Origin: Candidatus Binatia bacterium
GTDB taxonomy: Bacteria; Desulfobacterota; Binatia; UBA12015
Assembly: GCA_036563615.1 (NCBI GenBank)
Contig: DATCMB010000022.1
Coordinates: forward strand, 372,001 to 436,000
DNA length: 64,000 nt
Reading direction: 5' to 3'
Both the position numbers and the translations under genes were made by a program. Below the pieces are notes generated by a model that did not search any database, was not told where the DNA came from, and worked only from the letters and a program-made list of their open reading frames with translations. Below are positions 56,853 to 64,000 of this stretch, piece by piece; the stretch's first letter is position 1, and each line of letters opens with the position of its first letter.

Positions 56853-57656
56853 ATGAGCGCGATGAGCACGATCGGCGCAGGGGCGGCGGCCGAGCAGTAC
56901 ACCGTCAAGCTCGACAGCTTCGAGGGCCCGCTCGACCTGCTGCTGCACCTCATCAAGAAGCACGAGGTCGACCTCTACGAGATCCGCGTCTCGCAGGTCA
57001 CCGACCAGTACCTCGCGTACCTGTCCGCCGCGCGCGAGCTGAACCTCGACATCGCGGGCGAGTTCCTGGTCATGGCGGCGACGCTGATCTACCTGAAGTC
57101 GCGCGCGCTGCTGCCGCCCGAGGAGCGCGACGAGTTCGAGGACGAGGAGCCGCTCGATCCCGAGGCGCAGCTCATCCAGCAGCTGATCGAGCACGAGCGC
57201 TTCCAGAAGGTCGCGGCGGCGCTCGCGCAGCGTCCGGTGCTGGGCCGCGACGTGTTCCGCCGCACGGTGGTCGAGCACGCGCCGGGCGAGTTCGTCGAGC
57301 CGATGCGGCCGGTGAGCGTCGGCGACCTGCTGCTCGCGCTGCAGCGGGTGCTGAACCGGCGCGCCAACCAGCCGGTGCACCGGGTGGCGCAGGAGCGGGT
57401 CAGCCTGCGCGACGGCCTCGAGCTCGTCCTCGAGCAGCTGCGCACCGTGCGCCGCGCGACCTTCGAGGACCTCTTCCCGCCCGATGCGTCGCGCCGCCGC
57501 ATCATCGTGACGTTCCTCGCGATCCTCGAGCTGATCAAGATCGGTGCGCTGATGGCGACGCAGGAGACGGCGTACGGCGAGATCCAGGTGGAGCTCCTGC
57601 GTGACATCGATCCGGACAGCGTGCTGACGGTCGACTTCGAGGGAGCGTACGGATGA
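56853..57656 (+). CDS. scpA: Segregation and condensation protein ScpA
   Basis: Kleisin subunit that bridges the Smc heads in chromosome condensation. The 267 residues open with YTVKLDSFEGPLDLLLHLIK, then EVDLYEIRVSQVTDQYLAYL and EFLVMAATLIYLKSRALLPP, and close with the winged-helix part RIIVTFLAILELIKIGALMA. AGGGGGGAG lies upstream of ATG 56853; an ATG at 56862 is alternative. Smc itself is not in the window. Stop overlaps scpB (ATGA). Confidence 0.96.
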   Translation: MSAMSTIGAGAAAEQYTVKLDSFEGPLDLLLHLIKKHEVDLYEIRVSQVTDQYLAYLSAARELNLDIAGEFLVMAATLIYLKSRALLPPEERDEFEDEEPLDPEAQLIQQLIEHERFQKVAAALAQRPVLGRDVFRRTVVEHAPGEFVEPMRPVSVGDLLLALQRVLNRRANQPVHRVAQERVSLRDGLELVLEQLRTVRRATFEDLFPPDASRRRIIVTFLAILELIKIGALMATQETAYGEIQVELLRDIDPDSVLTVDFEGAYG

Positions 57657-58921
57657 GCGGGTCGAGCGAGCACGAGTCCCCCGAGAACGAGGCCGCGACC
57701 GAGCAGGAGCGTGCGGCGGCCGCGTCCGCGGGCGGCGAGGAGTCCGCGCCCGAGGCGGTCGAGGCGGGCGCCGAGGACGCCGACGAGGAAGGCGCCGCGG
57801 ACACGGACGACGAGGGCGCCGACGCCGAGGACGAGGTCGACGACGAGGACGCCTTCGCGGAGGAGGACGCCGACGCGGAGTACGACGTCGAGGCAGAGGA
57901 CGACTCCGACGCGGAGGACGTCACCGACGCAGAGGACGAGGACGAGTCCGACGACGACGCGGAGACCGCGCAGGCGGACGGCGAGGAGAGCGAGCAGACC
58001 GACGGCGCGCACGCGGACGGCGCGGAATCCGAGCCCACGGACGGCGCGCACGCCGACCAGGCCGACGGCGCCGACGCCGACGCGTCCTCGAACGCGAGCG
58101 GCGAGCAGGCCGACGACGGCGACGACGCCACCCCGGACGCGAGCGACGTGCCGCCGCTGCGCACGATCCTCGAGGCGGTGCTGTTCGCGACCGCCGAGCC
58201 GCTGCCGCTCACGCGCCTCGTGCGCGTGCTCGGCGCCTGGCCGCGCGCCGCGGTGAGCGAGGCGCTCGACGAGCTGCGCGCGTCGCTCGAGAACGACCAG
58301 CGCGGCATCCGTCTCATCGAGACCGCAGGCGGCTTCCAGCTGCGCTCGAGCGTCGAGTGCGCGCCGTGGGTGCGGCGCTTCTTCGCGGAGAAGCCGCCGC
58401 GTCTGTCGCGCGCGATCCTCGAGACGCTCGCCATCGTCGCCTACCGCCAGCCGGTGACGCGCGGCGAGGTGGAGGCCGTGCGCGGCGTCAACTGCGACGC
58501 GGTGCTGGGCGCGCTCTTGACGCGTGGTCTGATCCAGGTCGTCGGCCGCCGCATGTCGCCCGGGCGTCCGGTCGAGTACGGCACGACGACGAATTTCCTC
58601 GAGCTCTTCAGCTTGAAGGATCTCTCCGAGCTGCCGGAGCTGCCCGAGCCGGCGGCGCTTGCACGCCTGATCGAGGAAGCCGATGCTGGCGAGCAGGGCG
58701 AGGAGGCCGAGCAGGCCGAGCCGGTGGAGCAGGGCGACGAGGGAGAGCCCTCCGATGCGGACGCGGACGGAGCGACTGCAGAAGATCTTGAGCCAGGCGG
58801 GGATCGCGTCGCGGAGGGCGGCGGAGGACCTGATCCGGGAGGGTCGGGTGAGGGTGAACGGCCGGGTGGTCCAGGAGCTGGGGGCGAAGGCGGACCCGAG
58901 CCGGGACCGGATCACGGTTGA
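57653..58921 (+). CDS. scpB: Segregation and condensation protein ScpB with acidic head and out-of-frame tail
   Basis: Partner of ScpA on Smc. The conserved two-winged-helix core spans only about residues 165-345 (RTILEAVLFATAEPLPLTRL; SRAILETLAIVAYRQPVTRG; VGRRMSPGRPVEYGTTTNFL). It is preceded by about 164 residues dominated by Asp, Glu and Ala, and followed by an acidic segment and, from about residue 368, a Gly/Pro-rich tail that is simply the +1 reading of the start of rluB. The whole is 422 residues against 180-250 normally. The original stop has probably been lost, creating a 167-base overlap. Confidence 0.92.
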   Translation: MSGSSEHESPENEAATEQERAAAASAGGEESAPEAVEAGAEDADEEGAADTDDEGADAEDEVDDEDAFAEEDADAEYDVEAEDDSDAEDVTDAEDEDESDDDAETAQADGEESEQTDGAHADGAESEPTDGAHADQADGADADASSNASGEQADDGDDATPDASDVPPLRTILEAVLFATAEPLPLTRLVRVLGAWPRAAVSEALDELRASLENDQRGIRLIETAGGFQLRSSVECAPWVRRFFAEKPPRLSRAILETLAIVAYRQPVTRGEVEAVRGVNCDAVLGALLTRGLIQVVGRRMSPGRPVEYGTTTNFLELFSLKDLSELPELPEPAALARLIEEADAGEQGEEAEQAEPVEQGDEGEPSDADADGATAEDLEPGGDRVAEGGGGPDPGGSGEGERPGGPGAGGEGGPEPGPDHG

Positions 58922-59603
58922 CGGCCGCGCCGCGGTTCCGCGCAGGCTGCAGTACTTCGCGTACCACAAGCCGGTCGGCGTCGTGAGCACGATGTCCGAT
59001 CCCGAGGGCAGGCCCGCGATCGGCGACGTCGTGCGCGGGCTGCGCGAGCACGTCTTCCCGGTCGGACGCCTCGACTACGAGTCGAGCGGCCTCGTGCTGC
59101 TGACCAACGACGGCGAGCTCGCGCAGCGGCTGACCCACCCGCGCTACCAGGTTCCCAAGGTCTACCGCGTCAAGGTGCGCGGCCGACCCGACGAGGCGGC
59201 GCTCGAGCGCCTGCGCCGCGGCGTGCGTCTCGCCGACGGCATGACCGCGCCCGCCGAGGTCACCGTCGAGTCGCTGCTGCCGAACAAGACGCGCCTGCGC
59301 ATCGCGATCCGCGAGGGACGCCAGCGTCAAGTACGAAGGATGTGCGAGGCGATCGGCCATCCGGTCGACAAGCTCTCGCGCATCGCGATCGGACCGCTCC
59401 GCCTGGGCTCGCTACGGGTCGGCGAGATCCGTGAGCTCACGCCGCGCGAGGTCCTCGCGCTGCGCCACGCGGTCGCCGGACGACGCCCGCTGGGCGAGCG
59501 GCCGGCGCCGCCGCGTCCGGAGGCCGGGACTAGACGGGCAGCTCCCGCACCGCGTCGTACAACCCGCGCCAGCGAGCGTAGTACGCCTCGTAGTCCGCGC
59601 TGA
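58755..59603 (+). CDS. rluB: 23S rRNA pseudouridine synthase RluB family
   Basis: Isomerises a uridine in 23S rRNA near the peptidyl-transferase centre (U2605 for E. coli RluB). The 282 residues have an N-terminal S4 domain (RLQKILSQAGIASRRAAEDL), the RsuA/RluB catalytic motif VGRLDYESSGLVLLTNDGEL (nucleophile Asp near 106), VPKVYRVKVRGRPDEAALE, and REGRQRQVRRMCEAIGHPVD. The basic Arg/Pro tail (about 30 residues) lies antisense to the FGGY kinase end. Start ATG 58755 sits inside scpB. Confidence 0.95.
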   Translation: MRTRTERLQKILSQAGIASRRAAEDLIREGRVRVNGRVVQELGAKADPSRDRITVDGRAAVPRRLQYFAYHKPVGVVSTMSDPEGRPAIGDVVRGLREHVFPVGRLDYESSGLVLLTNDGELAQRLTHPRYQVPKVYRVKVRGRPDEAALERLRRGVRLADGMTAPAEVTVESLLPNKTRLRIAIREGRQRQVRRMCEAIGHPVDKLSRIAIGPLRLGSLRVGEIRELTPREVLALRHAVAGRRPLGERPAPPRPEAGTRRAAPAPRRTTRASERSTPRSPR

Positions 59604-61044
59604 GCGCCACGTCGCGCGGCAGCTCGCGCTTGCGGACCATCGCGGCGGTCGCCTCTGCGACGGAGCCGTACGCGCCCTGTCCTGCGGCGGCGAGCACGGC
59701 GGCGCCGAGCGCGGTCGCGTTCGCGTCCTCCGAGACGCGCAGCGGCCGCGGCAGCAGCGCGGCGAACATGCGCAGCAGCGCCGCGCTGCGCGTCATGCCG
59801 CCGGAGAGCGTCACGCTCTCGACCGGCGTGCCGAGCACCGCCTCGACCTGCTCGAGGTTGGCGCGGATCGCGCACGCGACGTTGAGCAGGAACGCGGCGA
59901 GGAAGTCGCCGCGCGCCGGGCGCTGCGTGAAGGGCGGCAGCGGGAAGACGAGGCCGAGCCCCTGGTTCGGCTTGTAGGCGAGCAGGTCCCAGATCTGCGG
60001 CCCGGCGACGGAGAACACGGGCGGCGGCGCGGCGCCGCGCCCGGCCATCGCCGCCTCGGCCTCGGCGAACGCGCCGTCGCCGGCGAGCCCCATCACCTCG
60101 AGCAGCCACTCGTAGGCGATGCCGGTGTCGCCGGCGTTGCTCTCGAGCGTCCAGCGTTCGGGGACGACGTGGCAGCCGGTCCACAGGCGTCCGGCAGGAT
60201 CGAGGACCGGGCGCACGGTCGCCGCCATCACCGGCGTCGTCGTGCCGAGCACCGCGCCCGCCTCGCCGGGCTCGACGACGCCCGAGCCGAGGAGCGCGCA
60301 CTGCGTGTCGCCGCCGCCGGCGAACACCGGCGTGCCGGCGGCGAGCCCGGTCTGCTCCGCGGCGGCAGCGCTCACCTCGCCGATCCGCGTCGCCGGCTCG
60401 ACGATCGGCGGCAGCACGCTCTGCGGGACGTCGAGCGCGGCGAGCAGCTCCTCGCTCCAGCGCCGCGCGGAGACGTCGAGGAACAGCGACTCGCACGCGT
60501 TCGACGGCTCCGACACCAGCGCTCCGCAGAGCCGGTAGGAGAGCCAGTCGTTGAGCGTCAGCACGTGCGCGACCTCGGCGCCGCCGACGGCGCGATGCGA
60601 GACCAGGCGCGCGAGCGACGACACGAACGGCGGCCAGTGCCCGGTGATGCGCACGCCGGTCTCCATGTCGAGCTTGCCCATCACCTCGAGCGCGCCGGCG
60701 AAGCCGCGTCCGTCGATGTTGGGTGCCGCGTAGATCTCGCGTCCGTGCGCGTCGAGGAAGACGGTGCCGAGGCGCTGGGCGGTGGTCGCGACGCCGGCGA
60801 TCTCTCGGGCGTCGACGCCGGCCTCGGCGATCGCCTGGCGCGTGCAGCGCGCGACCGCGGCCCAGAACGCGTCGGGATCGAACGCGTAGCCGCGGCCGAG
60901 CTCCTCGTTGGGGTGCGCGACCTCGGTGTAGGTCCACGGCTCGCGCACGCAGGCGACGCAGCGTCCCTCGACGTCGAACAGCGCGCACTTCGCGCCGCCG
61001 GTGCCGTAGTCGAGCGCGGCGAACAGGGGCCCTCGCGAGCTCAT
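59530..61044 (-). CDS. FGGY-family carbohydrate kinase
   Basis: Sugar kinase of the FGGY family (xylulokinase/LsrK-like). The 504-residue protein has the phosphate-1 motif FAALDYGTGGAKCALFDVEG, IAGVATTAQRLGTVFLDAHG, LNDWLSYRLCG, the catalytic Asp in AGGGDTQCALLGSGVVEPGE, GTTTPVMAA for phosphate 2, and the adenosine motif LSGGMTRSAALLRMFAALLP. The sugar cannot be deduced. It starts a new minus-strand group and its 3' end overlaps the rluB end by 74 bases, tail to tail. A 94-base gap separates its start from pcm. Confidence 0.9.
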   Translation of the reverse strand: MSSRGPLFAALDYGTGGAKCALFDVEGRCVACVREPWTYTEVAHPNEELGRGYAFDPDAFWAAVARCTRQAIAEAGVDAREIAGVATTAQRLGTVFLDAHGREIYAAPNIDGRGFAGALEVMGKLDMETGVRITGHWPPFVSSLARLVSHRAVGGAEVAHVLTLNDWLSYRLCGALVSEPSNACESLFLDVSARRWSEELLAALDVPQSVLPPIVEPATRIGEVSAAAAEQTGLAAGTPVFAGGGDTQCALLGSGVVEPGEAGAVLGTTTPVMAATVRPVLDPAGRLWTGCHVVPERWTLESNAGDTGIAYEWLLEVMGLAGDGAFAEAEAAMAGRGAAPPPVFSVAGPQIWDLLAYKPNQGLGLVFPLPPFTQRPARGDFLAAFLLNVACAIRANLEQVEAVLGTPVESVTLSGGMTRSAALLRMFAALLPRPLRVSEDANATALGAAVLAAAGQGAYGSVAEATAAMVRKRELPRDVALSADYEAYYARWRGLYDAVRELPV

Positions 61045-61138
61045 GCGCCCGGCACTGTCCTCGATCGTGCTCCGTCTGGCAAGCGATCGATCGAACCGTG
61101 GCCGGCGTGCGCGACGCGGCGGGCGTCGCGCAGCGTCG

Positions 61139-61936
61139 TCAGTCCTCCGGCGACTCGTCCGGCGATGCGGGAACCATCGGCACGAAGCGCACGGCGCCGA
61201 GGCTCTCGCGGGTCAGCGTCCCGCCGCGCTTGGTCCAGCGGTAGAGCATCTGGTCGACCTCGCCGAGCGGGGCGACCAGGATGCCGCCGTCGGCGAGCTG
61301 CTCGACGAGCGCCGCGGGCAGCTCGGGCGGCGCCGCGGTGAGGATGATGCGATCGAACGGCGCCTTCTCCGGCCAGCCCTGGTAGCCGTCGCCGATGCGG
61401 ACGTGGACGTTGTCGAAGCCGAGGTCGGCGAGCCGCTTGCGCGCCTCCTCGCCGAGCGGTGCGACGATCTCGACCGAGTAGACCTCGCGCGCGAGCCGCG
61501 ACAGGATCGCCGCCTGGTAGCCCGACCCGGTCCCGACCTCGAGCACGCGCTCGCGGCCGGTGAGGTTCAGCGCGTCGGTCATGATCGCGACCACCGTCGG
61601 CTGCGAGATCGTCTGCCCGTGGCCGATCGGGTAGGCGTGGTTGCCGTACGCTTCGAAGAGTCCCGCGCCCGGCATGAAGAGGTGCCGCGGTACCGCGCGC
61701 AGCACGTCGAGGACGCGGGACGAGATCCACGGGTCGCGGCGCGCGACCTCGGTCACGAGCTCGTCGCGCAGCTTCGCGGCCTCGGGGGTGTCGCCGCGCA
61801 GCGCCGCGCTCGGGGTAGGTGCGGGCGGCGTCGGCGTGCCGGTCTCCGCGTGCGCCGTGCCGAGCAGCGGTACGCCGAGCCCCAAGCCGACGAGCAGGGC
61901 GGCCGCGAGGCCGCTCGCGAGCAGCGCGGCGCTCAT
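61139..61936 (-). CDS. pcm: Protein-L-isoaspartate O-methyltransferase with signal peptide
   Basis: Methylates isoaspartyl residues in aged proteins for repair. The 265-residue protein has an N-terminal signal-peptide-like segment (AAALLVGLGLGVPLLGTAHA), then the PIMT core: FMPGAGLFEAYGNHAYPIGH, the conserved GHGQTISQPTVVAIMTDALN, SAM motif I RVLEVGTGSGYQAAILSRLA, DRIILTAAPPELPAALVEQL and GILVAPLG. The signal implies a periplasmic enzyme; most PIMTs are cytoplasmic. Its ATG overlaps the stop of the upstream membrane protein gene. Confidence 0.92.
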   Translation of the reverse strand: MSAALLASGLAAALLVGLGLGVPLLGTAHAETGTPTPPAPTPSAALRGDTPEAAKLRDELVTEVARRDPWISSRVLDVLRAVPRHLFMPGAGLFEAYGNHAYPIGHGQTISQPTVVAIMTDALNLTGRERVLEVGTGSGYQAAILSRLAREVYSVEIVAPLGEEARKRLADLGFDNVHVRIGDGYQGWPEKAPFDRIILTAAPPELPAALVEQLADGGILVAPLGEVDQMLYRWTKRGGTLTRESLGAVRFVPMVPASPDESPED

Positions 61937-63081
61937 GCGACCTCCCCGCGCGCGACCCGCAGCATGCTGCGGAAGAAGGCCAGGCTCACGACGAACGGCA
62001 CGCCGTAGTACGCGAGGCGGAAGAGCAGCACGGCGATCACCGTCTCCTCCATCGGCGTGCCGAGCGCGACGAAGACCGTCGTCATCGATCCTTCCATGAT
62101 GCCGATGCCGCCCGGCGCCAGCGACACCATGGAGAACAGGATGCCGACGGCGAAGCCCACCGTGACCAGCGGGAAGGGGATGTTCAGGTGCACGCACCAG
62201 AAGCAGCCCCACAGCACGGCCAGCGTCACGATCCAGTCGAGGACGATCCACACCACCGGCAGCACCATCTGCCGCCAGTTGGCGAGGATGAAGGCGAAGC
62301 CGCGCTCGATGTTGAGCTGCAGCCGCCACAGGCGGATGCGCCGCGGCGTACGATGGTGGGGCAGCACCTTGCGCGCGATGAGGTGGCTCGCCTCGAGGCC
62401 CCAGAACAGCACGCGGCGGCGCACGCCGCGGTGCAGGAGCAGGAGCAGCGCGAGCAGCGTCGCGACGACGAACAGCGCGAGCAGCACCGCCGCCGACACC
62501 AGCGCCGCGGTGCCGAGCGACTCGTGCGTGAGCAGGAAGACGAAGCCCATCGCGAGAAAGATGAGCAGCGTCAGGTTCGTGATCAGACCCTGGACGAACG
62601 AGATCGTGACCGCGCGTCCGACCGGGATGCCGAACTGGCGGAAGAAGAACATCCGCAGCGCGAAGCCCGAGAGCCCGCCCGTCGCAATGATGTAATTGAC
62701 GATGTTCGAGACGAAGGTGATGCGCAGCATCGGCACGTAGCCGATCGGCGTGCCGGCGGCGCGCGCGATCCCCTCGTACGACATCGCCATCAGCACGTAG
62801 CTGAGCAGCGTCGTGCCGATCGGCACGAGCAAGCGCGGCCACGCGATGGTGGACGCGACGTTCAGCAGCTCGCGACCGTCGCTGTAGAAGAACAGCAGGC
62901 CGAAGCCGATGACGGCGAAGGTGATGGTCGCGAGCAGGAGGCGGCGGCTCGAGTAGCTCGACAGATCCGACGCGGGCGCGAGACCGGCCGCGGCGACGGC
63001 GTCCGGTGCGCCGTTGCTCTCCTCCGCGGGGCTCTGCGGTGGCCGACGCGCGCGGCGCGCCGGATCGGTTTCAGCGCGCAC
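61933..63081 (-). CDS. Lysylphosphatidylglycerol synthase TM-like (UPF0104) membrane protein
   Basis: Polytopic inner-membrane protein of the flippase-like family (AglD/MprF transmembrane domain, UPF0104). The 382 residues have eight or so helices, e.g. LLLATITFAVIGFGLLFFYS, LLVPIGTTLLSYVLMAMSYE, TNLTLLIFLAMGFVFLLT, VWIVLDWIVTLAVLWGCFWC. The family pattern VGFAVGILFSMVSLAPGGIG followed by EGSMTTVFVALG is clear. Relatives have been linked to lipid flipping or glycolipid transfer; substrate unknown. The frame is open to 63303, but the upstream part would overlap the next gene in an arginine-rich shadow; GTG 63081 (or 63087) is chosen. Confidence 0.88.
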   Translation of the reverse strand: MRAETDPARRARRPPQSPAEESNGAPDAVAAAGLAPASDLSSYSSRRLLLATITFAVIGFGLLFFYSDGRELLNVASTIAWPRLLVPIGTTLLSYVLMAMSYEGIARAAGTPIGYVPMLRITFVSNIVNYIIATGGLSGFALRMFFFRQFGIPVGRAVTISFVQGLITNLTLLIFLAMGFVFLLTHESLGTAALVSAAVLLALFVVATLLALLLLLHRGVRRRVLFWGLEASHLIARKVLPHHRTPRRIRLWRLQLNIERGFAFILANWRQMVLPVVWIVLDWIVTLAVLWGCFWCVHLNIPFPLVTVGFAVGILFSMVSLAPGGIGIMEGSMTTVFVALGTPMEETVIAVLLFRLAYYGVPFVVSLAFFRSMLRVARGEVA

Positions 63082-64000
63082 GCGCACCCAACGCCACCCG
63101 AGGGCCGCTCGAGCGGCTCCGCGTCGACCACGCGACGACGCCGCCGATCGGCCCGCCGAGGAGCGCGCCGACCACCGCCGCGCCCGCGAGCTCGCGGAAG
63201 GTCGGCTGCGGCGAGCCGATGCTGGGGAAGGTGTAGGCGCCGACGAACGACGCGGCGGTCGCGATGACCAGCGACGCCGCCGTGTCGGCCGCTCCGGTCG
63301 CACGATCGAACCACACGGCGCCGGCGAGCAGCGCTGCGCCGATCAGCAAGGTGAGCCACCACGACGGCAGGCGGTGCGGGTGCAGCGACAGCGTCAGCCT
63401 GCGCTCCGCCTGACCGTCGATGCGCAGCGCCGAGACGCGAAGATCTTCACGCTTCGGGTTCTCGACCACCACCGTGGTCGCCTGGCGCTCGCGCAGCACC
63501 TCGACCGACTGGCTGCGGCTCTGCCGCTGGCGCTGCCAGGTGTGCTTGAACTCGCCCTGGAAGGTCTGCGGCGAGGTCTGGTCGCCATCGAGGGTGATCG
63601 AGTAGCGCGCGGCGCGCGCCCCGCCCGGATCGGCGGCGAAGAGGTGGCCGTCGATCAGCATGTCGAAGCGGCGCACCTCGCTGGTCGGCAGCGTGATGGG
63701 CAGGTTCTCCGGCGTCGCGTCGACGGTGAACCAGCGCTCGGCCGGGTAGATGCGTCGGTGCACGGGATAGAACATCGCGATGAGCCACAGGGCGCCGTAC
63801 ACGGCCGCGAGGGCTCGCTGGCGCGGCGCCAAGCGGTGCGCGTAACGCATCGGGAAGAAGAGCACCATGCAGAACAGCAAGAACGCGCAGGCGGCGAGCG
63901 CGGGCCGGGTCGCGATCACGTCGAGCAGCCCGAGGATGTAGAGCAGCAGGAAGACGAGCGCGCCGATCAGCGGCGCGAGGAAGGTCCTGAGGGCGTCCTT
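63071..64000 (-). CDS. Hypothetical multi-pass membrane protein (N-terminus outside window)
   Basis: At least 310 codons; the frame stays open to the right edge, so the start is probably beyond it. Visible parts: three helices (FLAPLIGALVFLLLYILGLL; ALAACAFLLFCMVLFFPM; ALAAVYGALWLIAMFYPVHR), then an extracytoplasmic beta-rich domain of about 130 residues (from RIYPAERWFTVDATPENLPI to LTLSLHPHRLPSW), and a second set of helices (WLTLLIGAALLAGAVWF; SLVIATAASFVGAYTFPSIG; LAGAAVVGALLGGPIGGVVA). I do not recognise the family. A GTG at 63919 could start a shorter form. The last 11 bases overlap the flippase-like gene, suggesting joint function in the envelope. Confidence 0.7.
   Translation of the reverse strand, partial: KDALRTFLAPLIGALVFLLLYILGLLDVIATRPALAACAFLLFCMVLFFPMRYAHRLAPRQRALAAVYGALWLIAMFYPVHRRIYPAERWFTVDATPENLPITLPTSEVRRFDMLIDGHLFAADPGGARAARYSITLDGDQTSPQTFQGEFKHTWQRQRQSRSQSVEVLRERQATTVVVENPKREDLRVSALRIDGQAERRLTLSLHPHRLPSWWLTLLIGAALLAGAVWFDRATGAADTAASLVIATAASFVGAYTFPSIGSPQPTFRELAGAAVVGALLGGPIGGVVAWSTRSRSSGPRVALGARAR

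Noticed and set aside
57700..58140. Acidic repeats in scpB as a separate gene or tandem-repeat locus
   Set aside because: The units are degenerate and in frame with the ScpB core; no exact repeat period or independent start is visible.

Overview
The window is a dense, high-G+C (roughly 70% by eye) chromosomal segment from a Gram-negative bacterium. It carries lipid A and heptose-core genes, the BAM and Lol outer-membrane assembly genes, a type II secretion start, AccA, RelA/SpoT, GlnD and IHF-beta. LpxI in place of LpxH, the lolC-lolD-bamA-skp-lpxA-lpxI-lpxB-msbA order and the pheA-tyrA/aroA-cmk-rpsA-sppA-ihfB order are arrangements I associate with the deltaproteobacterial grade (Desulfobacterota, Myxococcota, Binatota and relatives). 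That placement is inference from gene content; no search was possible. I see no rRNA, tRNA, CRISPR array, insertion sequence, phage gene or intergenic stretch over 300 bases. The long open frames antisense to real genes are composition shadows and were left out.

Layout. (1) 1-1251, minus: the first two genes of a type II secretion operon, gspC and a truncated gspD. (2) 1302-9060, plus: lysS, the lipoprotein exporter lolC/lolD, bamA, skp, and a single frame joining FabZ to LpxA. (3) 9074-24125: lpxI, a Gfo/Idh/MocA oxidoreductase, lpxB, msbA, an LpxJ-type acyltransferase, waaA, lpxK, a nucleotide-sugar epimerase, a Trm112-like protein, waaF, an apparently eroded glycosyltransferase, a Kdo-kinase-like protein, a kinase-glycosyltransferase fusion and a GT4 glycosyltransferase. 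(4) 24122-30241: hldA, yicC, gmk, a bifunctional RelA/SpoT, a MAPEG protein, ridA and rpmB. (5) 30324-40535: hldC on the minus strand, then pgi, mutL, miaA, accA, pheA, a TyrA-AroA fusion and cmk. (6) 40617-47646: rpsA, sppA, ihfB, a HIT hydrolase, and an AAA+/VWA pair with a small cysteine-rich secreted protein. (7) 47774-59603: mutS, an AMIN-amidase, glnD, xerD, trpS, scpA, scpB and rluB. (8) 59530-64000, minus: an FGGY kinase, an exported isoaspartyl methyltransferase, a flippase-like membrane protein and a membrane protein cut by the window edge.

How the genes work together. Region 3 together with lpxA, hldA and hldC would make, decorate and flip lipid A plus inner core: acylation (LpxA), UMP release (LpxI), disaccharide formation (LpxB), 4'-kinase (LpxK), Kdo transfer (WaaA), late acylation (LpxJ-like), ADP-heptose supply (HldA, HldC), heptose transfer (WaaF), core phosphorylation and extension, and flipping (MsbA). 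BamA, Skp and LolCD supply the protein side of the outer membrane. lpxC, lpxD, gmhA, gmhB and hldD are not in the window. About twenty gene pairs share a 4-base stop/start overlap, which points to long translationally coupled operons.

The most unusual items are three fused proteins (FabZ-LpxA, LPS kinase-GT2, TyrA-AroA with an internal ribosome-binding site), an ScpB with a long acidic head and a tail that reads 167 bases into rluB out of frame, two LPS genes without a canonical start codon, and the uncharacterised AAA+/VWA/six-cysteine cluster.
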